From assembly GCA_017427185.1 (NCBI GenBank), contig JAFRTJ010000046.1:1-60205 (forward strand): a stretch of DNA of 60,205 nt. Reading direction: 5' to 3'. The translations under genes were made by a program, and so were the position numbers. This stretch comes from Bacteroidaceae bacterium (GTDB lineage Bacteria > Bacteroidota > Bacteroidia > Bacteroidales > Bacteroidaceae). The notes beneath the pieces were generated by a model, which had not been told where the DNA came from, searched no databases, and worked only from the letters and a program-made list of their open reading frames with translations. This document shows, in pieces, positions 52,798-60,205 of this stretch; the stretch's first letter is position 1, and each line of letters opens with the position of its first letter.

Positions 52798-53607
52798 TCA
52801 GGAGCGGCTGATCATCTCTCTCATGATGGCAGCCATGCGGGGCTGGGCCTCGTTGGCAGCCTTTTGGACATTCTCGTGGGTGACCTTGACAATCTTTCCG
52901 TTCACGCCCAGATCGGTGATGATGCTGATGCCGAAACAACGTATTCCGCAGTGGCGTGCCACGATGACCTCAGGGACTGTGCTCATGCCGACTGCATCGG
53001 CTCCGAAGCGGGCGAACATGCGGTATTCGCTGGGGGTCTCGTAGGTGGGACCTTGCGTGGCCAGATAGACTCCGTGCTTGACCTTGATGCATTGCTCTGC
53101 GGCTATGCGGTCGGCCAGTTCGATGAGCTCTGTGTCGTAGGCTTCGCTCATGTCGGGGAAGCGTGGCCCTGGAGGGATGTTGGGGCCGTGGAGCGGATTC
53201 TCAGGCATGAAGTTGATGTGGTCTGTGATGATCATGAGGTCTCCGATGCGGAAGCTGGGATTGGTGCCTCCTGCTGCATTGCTGACAAAGAGTGTCTTGA
53301 CGCCCAGCTCTCTCATGATGCGGATGGGGAAGGTAACCTCCTTCATGGAGTAGCCTTCGTAGTAATGGAACCGACCTTCCATCGCCATGATGTCCTTGCC
53401 GCCCAACTTTCCGAATATCAGTTTCCCTTCGTGCCCCTCAACGGTGGAGACGGGGAAATTGGGGATATCCTTGTAGGGTATGGTCACTTCCTTTTCTATT
53501 TCCTCTGACAAGCGTCCCAGGCCGGTCCCCAGGACGATGGCTGTCTCAGGATGTGCTGGCATTCTTTCTTTTAGCCAGGATGCTGTTTCTTGAATTTTTG
53601 AGTACAT
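52798..53607 (-). CDS. punA: Purine nucleoside phosphorylase, class I trimeric
   Basis: 269 aa enzyme splitting inosine/guanosine and deoxy forms with phosphate. IVLGTGLGRLSEEIE phosphate loop, GRFHYYEGYSM, NAAGGTNPSFRIGDLMIITDHINFM and YLATQGPTYETPSEY are typical of the mammalian-type family; Asn in SIITDLG is consistent with the hypoxanthine/guanine site. The start at 53607 lies 62 bases inside the end of lpxK; the next ATG (53562) would remove the conserved N-terminal helix. Confidence 0.93.
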   Translation of the reverse strand: MYSKIQETASWLKERMPAHPETAIVLGTGLGRLSEEIEKEVTIPYKDIPNFPVSTVEGHEGKLIFGKLGGKDIMAMEGRFHYYEGYSMKEVTFPIRIMRELGVKTLFVSNAAGGTNPSFRIGDLMIITDHINFMPENPLHGPNIPPGPRFPDMSEAYDTELIELADRIAAEQCIKVKHGVYLATQGPTYETPSEYRMFARFGADAVGMSTVPEVIVARHCGIRCFGISIITDLGVNGKIVKVTHENVQKAANEAQPRMAAIMREMISRS

Positions 53608-54667
53608 AACCGGTTATTTTTTCGTTAAATATTGTGTTTTCTTTTCTCATGATTTCTATCTTGATGGGCAGAACGTAGGCTTGCTGGCGCACTTCCTCGC
53701 TGAGCCCCTCGAGGGAAATCAGTCGGGTGACGTCTTTCTCCGTGGTGATGATCATGCGGGGAGAGGGAATCTGCTGGAATACTTCGTTGATGTGGCGGAT
53801 GTCCTTCGCTGTGAAGTAGTGGTGGTCAGGGAAGCTGAGATGCGTGACATTGTCGGCATAGCGGCGCAGGTCCTGTTCCATCTGTTCCGGATTCCCGATT
53901 CCTGTAAGCAGCAGCACATGCTGGCCTTCGCTGCGGAGATTCTCGATCAGTTTCTCCTTCTCGGAAAAGACTCCGCAGAGGGGAGCATAGTGAAGCGTGC
54001 TGAAGAAGAGCCGCTGGTGGGGCTTGAGCTCCAAGGCTCGCTGGATCACCCTGAATCCCATCGGCCGGATGTCGGGAGGGCATTTCGTCACGATGACCAT
54101 ATCGGCACGTTTCTTGCTGGAGACTGGTTCGCGCAGACGGCCTGCAGGAAGCAGCCAGTCGTCGGTAATCATCCGATGGTAGTCCACCAGCAGCATGTTG
54201 ATGCCTGGCCTGACATAGCGGTGCTGGTAGGCATCGTCGAGCAGGATGACCTCCACGTCTTTCGTCTCAGCATCGTTGCAGAGGCGGTTGATGCCCCTTC
54301 GCCGGTTTCCGTCCACAGCCACATAGACATCAGGGAATTTCTGCTTGATGAGCCAAGGCTCATCGCCTATCTGGTCGGTAGTCGAGTCGGTGCTGGCTAG
54401 GATGTAGCCCTTCGTGCGACGCTTGTAGCCGCGACTGAGTACAGCCGTGCGATACTGCTTGCTGAGGATGCGGATAAGATACTCGACATGAGGCGTCTTG
54501 CCTGTCCCGCCTACCGTGATGTTACCCACATTGATAATGGGGATGTCGTAACTCTGGGACGAGAGGATACCTAGATCAAAAAGGGCATTTCTCACCCCAA
54601 CTCCCAATCCGTAGAGCCAGCTCAGGGGTTTCAGCCAATCGTTTATTTTGATCAGGTCGCTCTCCAT
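53546..54667 (-). CDS. lpxK: Tetraacyldisaccharide 4'-kinase
   Basis: 373 aa inner-membrane-associated kinase making lipid IVA precursor in LPS assembly. Walker A NITVGGTGKTPHVEY, the LLDDAYQHRYVRPGINMLLVDY DxxxH-type segment and LLTGIGNPEQ are present. N-terminal amphipathic helix (KINDWLKPLSWLYGLGVGVRNALFD). The 3' end overlaps punA by 62 bases. Between sppA and punA, an order shared by other Bacteroidales. Confidence 0.94.
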   Translation of the reverse strand: MESDLIKINDWLKPLSWLYGLGVGVRNALFDLGILSSQSYDIPIINVGNITVGGTGKTPHVEYLIRILSKQYRTAVLSRGYKRRTKGYILASTDSTTDQIGDEPWLIKQKFPDVYVAVDGNRRRGINRLCNDAETKDVEVILLDDAYQHRYVRPGINMLLVDYHRMITDDWLLPAGRLREPVSSKKRADMVIVTKCPPDIRPMGFRVIQRALELKPHQRLFFSTLHYAPLCGVFSEKEKLIENLRSEGQHVLLLTGIGNPEQMEQDLRRYADNVTHLSFPDHHYFTAKDIRHINEVFQQIPSPRMIITTEKDVTRLISLEGLSEEVRQQAYVLPIKIEIMRKENTIFNEKITGYVLKNSRNSILAKRKNASTS

Positions 54668-54737
54668 GTCTTTTAGTTAAGGGCAAGCTTTTTCAGCTTG
54701 TGTTGATCTCTCTTTTGCTCCGTTCCTGCTCTCCCGT

Positions 54738-56507
54738 CTACTTGATGTTGGGATCGTAGGGCATGCGAGCCTGGATGGGATTCCGCTGGGAGATGTTGCG
54801 GAGCAGGCTGAAGGCGGTGTAGTATTCGCCCAGCATCTGACGCATCTGTCCATCGAGATAGCCCGTCTTCGTCTTGTTGAGAACAGCGGAGAACCAAGGT
54901 TCAGGCTCAGGATAGCGTCCGATGCCGTATTTCTCTATCTTTGCTTCCTTCGCAGCCTCTTCGATAGCATCATCGAGGGTTCCCAACTGGTCAACAAGGC
55001 CCAGCTCTAAGCCCTGTTCTCCTGTCCATACGCGACCTTCCGCAATCTTCTTCACGTCGTCCTGCTTCATGCCTCGCCCTTGAGCCACACGGCCGGTGAA
55101 AAGCTCGTAACCCTTGTTTACATAAGCCTGCATCATCTTGGATTCCGTCTCATTGAAAGGACGGCCCATTGCGCCGAAGTCACTCAATGCGTTGGTTTTC
55201 ACCACATCGAATTTCACGCCGATTTTCTTCGTTAGCAGTTCGCTGGCATCAGGAATCATGCCGAAGATGCCGATGCTGCCAGTCAAGGTGGTGGGTTCTG
55301 CAAAGATCTTGTTGGCACCGCAACTGATGTAGTAACCGCCGCTGGCTGCCAAACCACCCATACTGATGACGACGGGCTTCTCTGCCTTGAGCAATTCTAT
55401 CTCGTGCCAAATCTGCTCGCTGGCATAAGCGGAACCACCAGGGCTGTTCACGCGGATGACTACAGCCTTGATGTCTTTGTCGTTGCGAAGTTTCTGGATG
55501 TCCTTCATCATCTCTTCGCCAATAATCATGTGCTCTTGGCTGAAGCCGTAGCTGGGAGCCTTATCCACAATCTCACCGTAAGCGTAGTAGACAGCAATCT
55601 CGTCCTTCACCTTGTCCTTCAGCGTTTCGGAGGATGCCACATCGCTCAAGCTCACAAAATTCAGGTCATCACCCTCGTCGAGTCCTGCCAGAGTGCGCAG
55701 CTCCTGCTTCACTTCGCTCAGATAGACCAGTTTGTCCACCAGACCACCCTTCACGCTCGTCTCTGGATCAGCCACGATAATCATGCTGTCAGCCAACGCG
55801 TTGAGAGCATCCACCGGTTTGTTTCTGCTTTGTGCGACATCCTTTTGCAGATGCTTCCAGATGTTGGTCAGGAAACTGGTCACCTGCTCGCGGTTGGCCT
55901 CGCTCATCTCTGTGTTGATGTAGGGTTCAACGGCACTCTTGTAGGTACCCACTTTGAAGACCTGCATCTTCACGCCTACCTTGTCCAAAAGGTCCTTGTA
56001 GAAGATAGGATTGCTGGCCATACCGCTCCAATCGAGCATGCCACCAGGGTTCATGTACACCTTGTCAGCCACAGAGCTCAGATAATATGCGGCCCGGCTG
56101 TAGCTGTCTCCGTAGGCGATGACGAACTTGCCGCTCTCCTTGAAGTCAACAAGCGCCTTGTGCAGCTCCGTCAGGGAACCGGGATCGGCGGAAAGTGATC
56201 CACCCTCGAGGTAGATGCCCTTCACCTTGTCGTTCTTGCTGGCTTTCTTCAGGGCAATCAGCGCATCTTCCAGTCCGATCTGCTGACTGTCGTCGCCCAT
56301 GAACATCGCCATTGGGTTTTCCTCCGTGCGTTCGTTGATGACCCCTTCCAGCTTTATGCGCAGGACGGAATTCTTCTTGATGGGAGCCGTCATGCTTTCA
56401 CTTGCAGTCATTCCAGCAATGGAAATGATGGCAATCACCGTCATGATGATACTGCATAAAATGATGCCCACAATAGTGGCTAATGTGTACTTGAGAAAAT
56501 CTTTCAT
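54738..56507 (-). CDS. sppA: Signal peptide peptidase SppA, 67K type
   Basis: 589 aa membrane-anchored serine protease degrading cleaved signal peptides. One N-terminal helix (about 8-32), then two tandem S49 domains. The N-terminal half provides the catalytic Lys (GMASNPIFYKDLLDKVG, about residue 209) and the C-terminal half the Ser in MGGLAASGGYYISCGA (about residue 390). VRVNSPGGSAYASEQIW precedes it. Leads the sppA-lpxK-punA-thiL operon. Confidence 0.94.
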   Translation of the reverse strand: MKDFLKYTLATIVGIILCSIIMTVIAIISIAGMTASESMTAPIKKNSVLRIKLEGVINERTEENPMAMFMGDDSQQIGLEDALIALKKASKNDKVKGIYLEGGSLSADPGSLTELHKALVDFKESGKFVIAYGDSYSRAAYYLSSVADKVYMNPGGMLDWSGMASNPIFYKDLLDKVGVKMQVFKVGTYKSAVEPYINTEMSEANREQVTSFLTNIWKHLQKDVAQSRNKPVDALNALADSMIIVADPETSVKGGLVDKLVYLSEVKQELRTLAGLDEGDDLNFVSLSDVASSETLKDKVKDEIAVYYAYGEIVDKAPSYGFSQEHMIIGEEMMKDIQKLRNDKDIKAVVIRVNSPGGSAYASEQIWHEIELLKAEKPVVISMGGLAASGGYYISCGANKIFAEPTTLTGSIGIFGMIPDASELLTKKIGVKFDVVKTNALSDFGAMGRPFNETESKMMQAYVNKGYELFTGRVAQGRGMKQDDVKKIAEGRVWTGEQGLELGLVDQLGTLDDAIEEAAKEAKIEKYGIGRYPEPEPWFSAVLNKTKTGYLDGQMRQMLGEYYTAFSLLRNISQRNPIQARMPYDPNIK

Positions 56508-56547
56508 TTTTGCTTCTTTTTTTATTCAAATTACGTTTTTTCAGGAA

Positions 56548-56555
56548 CAAATTTA
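56548..56555 (-). promoter_or_regulatory. Candidate -7 box of the sppA operon
   Basis: TAAATTTG on the minus strand, a perfect TAnnTTTG box 41 bp before the sppA ATG. A shorter-form TAATTTG at 56527-56533 is an alternative. No clear -33 element for either. Confidence 0.4.
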
Positions 56556-56722
56556 ATGCTTCTTTGTCGTATTACCAAATTTTTCCATCATTTTTGGTCA
56601 CAAGCAACCCCTTTTGCCTTTTTTGACCATCAGGAAGCACTTTCTTAAGCAAGAAGCGAAGCATTGCGATAACTTCCAGTATCACAGGCCTTTCCGCTTT
56701 CTCCACATGAAGTCTGAAAACA

Positions 56723-56798
56723 CAACACGTTGAAACCGCAAAGACAACACGTTGAAACCGCGAAGTCAACGCGTTGACTTTGCAAACTCAACACGTTG
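56723..56798. repeat. Array C: four palindromes at 22-bp period
   Basis: CAACACGTTG (56723), CAACACGTTG (56745), CAACGCGTTG (56767) and CAACACGTTG (56789), all exactly 22 bp apart. Spacers AAACCGCAAAGA, AAACCGCGAAGT, ACTTTGCAAACT. Flanks AAAACA before and TCTTTTT after match array B. Located 38 bp past the 3' end of the CotH gene in the 56508-56836 gap, which is otherwise empty apart from the sppA promoter. Confidence 0.95.
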
Positions 56799-56836
56799 TC
56801 TTTTTAAGCAGGTAACATGAAGAATCTTGTTCCTTC

Positions 56837-58306
56837 CTATTTTATGACTACTTTCCTGTTGTTGACGATATAAATCCCCTTTGTCATATTCTTTCTGTTA
56901 ACCCTTCTTCCATCAAGTGCATAGGTGTCATTTATAGGGCATCTTGAAGTCATATTGGTGATGCCATCTGTTCCAAACTGAGTGCATAAGTTCTCGTAAT
57001 TCCTTGCATACCAGCCTTTCACGTATTCCAGCTCGTTTGCAATGTCCTCTTTCAAAGGAACAGGATTTTCGTTCCATTTTGCAAATTCTCTTTCCCAAGC
57101 GCCAGATAAGGAGAACAGACTTGCGTAATTGTCCAAACGCTGACCGATGCTTTCAATCGAAAAGAGCGTTTCTTTATACTCTGTCCACTTGTTCCTCAGC
57201 AGGTCTTTGAAATTGTCAATGTTCTGTATCATTAATCTGTTGAATGGAGCTATCTCGTTATATCGATTGATGCTTGCAAGTGTTTCATTATACCTCCCAT
57301 TCCAATGACCGCCAAGCGACTGGTCCATATCCCAAGGGGAGAGCAGATAGCGATGCCCTTCGTTGATGTTGACAACAGAAAGAAATGTGTTTTTGTAAGC
57401 ATTGTCTCCAACGTTCAGGACCATCGTGAAAACAGCATAGTTGACGAGGTTCTCCAGATAGAAGAAATCTTGATACTCTTGAACGAATGTATCGTCTGAG
57501 GTTGATTCTGAACAAAAATCAATCAAATCCATCAATGGCTGCCATGTGTTGATAGACGGGTAATCGTCAGGATACTGAAGTTCCCATCCGTTCCAAGTAT
57601 CTTTATTGGTATCTGCCTCGCTGTATGAAAGCAACCAAATGTCAGTCTTATCATTCCATGTGAATCCTTTGTAGAGTAATCCACGAACCGTTATTTCATC
57701 CTCATCGTTAACCTCTACTTTCTTCAATCCCAAGAGTTTACGATCTATCTTGTCTGTCAAGCAATACAGACCGTTGTAGTTGCCGTTGATGAAAACTTCC
57801 ACGAATACGCCCTTCGTTCCGTTCCTGCTATCATATTTTGTGTCATAAGGAGTGTGACTCATTTCGTTCCAGACATCAAAGCATACACGATTCCTCATTC
57901 TTATCCTATCAACAGCCATCGCGTCAAGAATCCAATAGTTTTCTTCTCTGATACCCAACACGTTGACATCCAAATCCTCGCCAGAATCATTGAGTAGTTT
58001 GACTGCAAATGATTTCTTGTCAAAAGTTGATGCTGTTCCTCCACGAATTCTGTATTTGCAATGATATTTTGTTGTTTCCACGGCTGAATCAGTTCGACGT
58101 TGATAATCTGAAATCTCTATCATACCAGGCACATAATTTGTCTTACCAACTGTCGTAATATCCACAATTAAGTTAACCAAAGGTAGCGAGTTCTCATCCA
58201 ACGCTTTCTTCATTTGGTCGTATCGGATTTCTTCTGCTGAAGTTACTAAACAACTAAGGTTATAGAAGATAAACAATAATGTTAATGACTTTTGCATATC
58301 TTGCAT
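56837..58306 (-). CDS. CotH kinase family secreted protein
   Basis: 489 aa with signal peptide (about MQKSLTLLFIFYNLSCLVTSA; ATG at 58297 is an equally good start). The CotH domain fills about residues 45-420: KYRIRGGTASTFDKKSFAVKL, WILDAMAVDRIRMRNRVCFDVWNEM, FVEVFINGNYNGLYCLTDKID, and LLSPWDMDQSLGG with the acidic metal-binding Asp residues. CotH proteins are protein kinase-like; their role in Bacteroidetes is unclear. The C-terminal YALDGRRVNRKNMTKGIYIV...RKVVIK resembles the sorting tail of the GH43 protein. Confidence 0.85.
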   Translation of the reverse strand: MQDMQKSLTLLFIFYNLSCLVTSAEEIRYDQMKKALDENSLPLVNLIVDITTVGKTNYVPGMIEISDYQRRTDSAVETTKYHCKYRIRGGTASTFDKKSFAVKLLNDSGEDLDVNVLGIREENYWILDAMAVDRIRMRNRVCFDVWNEMSHTPYDTKYDSRNGTKGVFVEVFINGNYNGLYCLTDKIDRKLLGLKKVEVNDEDEITVRGLLYKGFTWNDKTDIWLLSYSEADTNKDTWNGWELQYPDDYPSINTWQPLMDLIDFCSESTSDDTFVQEYQDFFYLENLVNYAVFTMVLNVGDNAYKNTFLSVVNINEGHRYLLSPWDMDQSLGGHWNGRYNETLASINRYNEIAPFNRLMIQNIDNFKDLLRNKWTEYKETLFSIESIGQRLDNYASLFSLSGAWEREFAKWNENPVPLKEDIANELEYVKGWYARNYENLCTQFGTDGITNMTSRCPINDTYALDGRRVNRKNMTKGIYIVNNRKVVIK

Positions 58307-58369
58307 TCATCGTGTCCGCAAGATACCCGTTGCATAAGACTGGTTAAAGGATAAGTTGTCGATTGACTA

Positions 58370-58702
58370 CAAAAGAAAAGCGGGGTATCAGGCTTCTGCT
58401 CGTTTGCGATTCGAGGCCTACCACAGCCCAGCAAGTAAACGAGCAGAGTGATACCCACGCCGTTGGTATAAATTATACGCCCCTAAAGCGTGCGTGAGGG
58501 CATTTTGCCCTCTGCACGCCAACGGGACGGCATATACCTACCCGCAGCATCAACCTCTGCAATGTTTTTGACTTGCTTTTTCGAGTGTGGTAGTTTCGAA
58601 TCGCCAAAAACAAAGCGTCAGCGACGCATTTCAAAAATGTAGTGCTCCCTCCTTATAGCCACTCCGACATCGAAAAGAAATCGGCTTGGCGTGAGTTTGC
58701 GG
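58370..58702 (-). ncRNA. Candidate structured RNA
   Basis: The 58307-58849 gap has no gene but strong secondary structure. GGGTATCA/TGATACCC (58383-58390 with 58449-58456) encloses an 11-bp stem TCTGCTCGTTT/AAACGAGCAGA. CCGTTGG/CCAACGG (58460-58466 with 58519-58525) encloses GCGTGC/GCACGC and GAGGGCA/TGCCCTC; GCGTC/GACGC lies at 58615-58627. On the minus strand the first hairpin is followed by CGCTTTTCTTTT, a terminator-like end, and TAACTTTA at about 58708-58715 is a near-consensus -7 box. The strand and family are uncertain; it does not show the motifs of RNase P, tmRNA or SRP RNA. Confidence 0.4.
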
Positions 58703-58849
58703 GTGTAAAGTTACATGTTTTTTCCCAATTGTTTGGCTTTATAAAGAAATATTTTTGTTTGGGAAGGCTTTTCAAAGTATACTTGTCTGGCATTTATATA
58801 CAAGGAAAAGGTTATATCAACCAAGTTTAAACCTTCTTTGCGTAAGTTC

Positions 58850-59857
58850 CTATTCGTTGGCCACAAAGTAATGAAAATTGCAGCCTGAACGTTTAGAAAC
58901 ACTAACGGTCAGAAAGATAGCAGGATAAAGTCCTCTCTCGCACCAGTATCCAGAAAAAGACGCCGCTGGTTGCTGTTCTACAGCCATACTGAGGGCTGTC
59001 AAGATCAGACGGTCCTCAATGCTCAACTCTTCTGGTTGCAAGGCATAGAGATGAGCCTTGAGCGTTTCGTCCAGCCTAAGCATAACGGTAAACTTCTTGC
59101 TACGATAATCATCTGGGAGAAGAGAGAAATCGAAGTGTCGGCTTACTTCCTTACTGAACAGGAAAAGGGCTTTCTCACTCTTAAGTTGAGGGCTCATATC
59201 GCTGGGTGTTCGCCAACCGTTTTCCTGCATGCTTGCTAATTGATAGATGGTAAACTCCAGCTCGCCTCCAGTCTTCCACCAAGAAGAAAATGCAGGTGCC
59301 TCTTTTTCTTTTGGGCAAAATGCCCCGCTTGTCAAAGGAACTGTGCATAATCGTTTGGAAACGAATTGATTTCCATAAAGAAATGGTGATTCCAAGAATC
59401 TCAATTCTCCACTAAACCATTTTGCTGGTATAAGTGTAGTTGAGTCGCTCAGGGTGACATATCCATATCTCTTGCGCAGACTTTTCTTCAGTTGCTCGTT
59501 TTCCTTCGAATGGGGATGTTGCTTTGGCTCTATCCAATACAACACATGAATCTCGTTTCCTGTACTATCAATGTACTCGTCCAAATATGCAAATCTTGAG
59601 GCTGGTAATGTTATGTCATCTGCTTTATGCAGAGAAGGGATAGAGCATAAGTAATATTTTGGTTCCGTTTCATCCTTCTTAAACGATATTTTGGATGCCC
59701 AGTATAAAACATCCATGCTGTCTATAGTGGCGTTGGCGTCCTTGTTCACGTATTGCTTATAGAATCCCTCTTTCAATTCCTCATAAGAAAAATTGTTTTT
59801 CTGTCCCCATGGAAGGAACGTGTTAAGAAGAAATATGAATGCTGTTGCAATTCTCAT
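58850..59857 (-). CDS. Unknown secreted protein
   Basis: 335 aa from MRIATAFIFLLNTFLPWGQ (signal peptide); ATG at 59884 is in frame but adds a polar stretch before the signal. I do not recognise a family. The mature protein is mixed alpha/beta, starts with NNFSYEELKEGFYKQYVNKDA, and has several Tyr/Trp-rich segments (YWIEPKQHPHSKENEQLKKS; WWKTGGELEFTIYQLASMQE) and few cysteines. A promoter lies about 100 bp upstream. Most likely periplasmic or surface exposed. Confidence 0.65.
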   Translation of the reverse strand: MRIATAFIFLLNTFLPWGQKNNFSYEELKEGFYKQYVNKDANATIDSMDVLYWASKISFKKDETEPKYYLCSIPSLHKADDITLPASRFAYLDEYIDSTGNEIHVLYWIEPKQHPHSKENEQLKKSLRKRYGYVTLSDSTTLIPAKWFSGELRFLESPFLYGNQFVSKRLCTVPLTSGAFCPKEKEAPAFSSWWKTGGELEFTIYQLASMQENGWRTPSDMSPQLKSEKALFLFSKEVSRHFDFSLLPDDYRSKKFTVMLRLDETLKAHLYALQPEELSIEDRLILTALSMAVEQQPAASFSGYWCERGLYPAIFLTVSVSKRSGCNFHYFVANE

Positions 59858-59957
59858 GATTGTTTGGTTGTGTGGTTTTGTCATATGGGAGCAAATCGCT
59901 CAACGTTTACTTTTTTTCTTGTTATATACATTCCCTATGAATTTAGTTAATTCGTTG

Positions 59958-59989
59958 CAAAGTTACGTTGTTTTCTGTTATCTTGCAAG
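59958..59989 (-). promoter_or_regulatory. Promoter of the unknown secreted protein gene
   Basis: On the minus strand CTTG (59986-59989), a 20-bp spacer and TAACTTTG (59958-59965), giving a leader of about 95 nt to the ATG at 59857. Confidence 0.6.
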
Positions 59990-60090
59990 CGTGAGTGGAT
60001 GAAAATGTTGCTTGTGCGGTTCGCGTGCGCATATATAATAAGGTATGCTGAATTTTTTTTGTTGTTTTTTGAAAAAAGTTGCTGTAAAGT

Positions 60091-60121
60091 TTTGTTGTTT
60101 TTCTGAAAGTGCGTACCTTTG
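60091..60121 (+). promoter_or_regulatory. Strong promoter, probably of an rRNA operon
   Basis: TTTG (60091-60094), a 19-bp spacer and TACCTTTG (60114-60121), a full match to the Bacteroidetes consensus. A T-rich stretch extends upstream (about 60050-60104). No start codon follows before the window ends, consistent with a long RNA leader. Confidence 0.7.
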
Positions 60122-60141
60122 TCCCCGCAAAAGAGAGGATG

Positions 60142-60205
60142 GCCCTTCGCTTTGTGCGGTCGGGCGCTTTTTTTTCTCGCTTTTCGCGGTGGTTCTTTGA
60201 TAGGA
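60142..60205 (+). promoter_or_regulatory. rRNA-type leader: hairpin, T-run and boxA-like motif
   Basis: GCCC (60142-60145) and GGGC (60162-60165) close a hairpin whose inner part pairs imperfectly (CGC/GCG), followed by a T-run from 60168 to 60175. GTTCTTTGATA at 60192-60202 resembles boxA (TGCTCTTTAACA), used for rRNA antitermination. The 16S gene itself would lie beyond the window edge. Confidence 0.5.

Noticed and set aside
58370..58702. RNase P RNA, tmRNA or SRP RNA
   Set aside because: The conserved GAGGAAAGTCCG-type core, the tRNA-like ends with a tag frame, and the SRP tetraloop helix are not present on either strand.

Overview
The window reads as a chromosomal segment of a Bacteroidales bacterium, most likely a Prevotellaceae member. 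This rests on Bacteroidetes-type promoters (TTTG, about 19-21 bp, then TAnnTTTG) in front of many genes, on lineage-typical families (DUF3108, SbsA-type Ig lipoprotein, YfhO, bacterial GH3-like, secreted GH43/GH130/CotH proteins, an sppA-lpxK-punA-thiL cluster), and on the lack of strong Shine-Dalgarno sequences. There is no SusC/SusD pair, transposase, phage module or CRISPR array. The genus is an inference.

Layout. 1-0.6 kb: gene-free repeat region. 0.6-5.3 kb (+): beta-mannosidase-like GH2, ROK kinase, SIS/GmhA-type isomerase and HAD phosphatase. 5.3-8.4 kb: pckA (-), upp (+) and an orphan BlaI regulator (-). 8.5-15.3 kb (-): acpP-fabF-rnc-GH3-like-Ig lipoprotein-DUF3108, tightly packed. 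15.5-20.2 kb: DsbD (+) and a TlpA-like protein (-), convergent. 20.5-25.4 kb: an ABC exporter (ATPase plus MacB/FtsX permease, -) divergent from a response regulator/histidine kinase pair (+), with three phased dyads between the promoters. 25.4-29.4 kb: an esterase and three glycosyltransferases. 29.5-37.2 kb: YfhO, rpsO, typA, a GH99-like protein and an rRNA methyltransferase. 37.4-44.3 kb (-): GH43, YifB/ComM and two lipoproteins. 44.4-49.4 kb: xerD (-) and aroQ, O-methyltransferase, rbfA, LolC/E-like permease, radical-SAM maturase (+). 49.6-51.6 kb: secreted GH130, repeat-rich DNA and tRNA-Phe. 51.7-56.5 kb (-): sppA-lpxK-punA-thiL. 56.8-60.2 kb: CotH protein, a highly structured intergenic region, an unknown secreted protein, and at the right edge a promoter, hairpin and boxA-like leader of the kind that precedes an rRNA operon.

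The most unusual signal is a family of intergenic arrays. Three loci (17681-17756, 37293-37368, 56723-56798) each carry exactly four copies of the 10-bp palindrome CAAC(R)(Y)GTTG at an exact 22-bp period, two DNA turns, with unrelated spacers. A fourth locus (51265-51318) looks like a degenerate version. All lie at gene 3' ends, three of them between convergent genes. I do not recognise this element. It looks like a phased protein-binding array or a termination/insulation element. Second in interest are the three TGTC-N9-GACA-type sites between the exporter and its two-component system, a dispersed element built on GTAGCACT repeats, and a candidate structured RNA near 58.4-58.7 kb.
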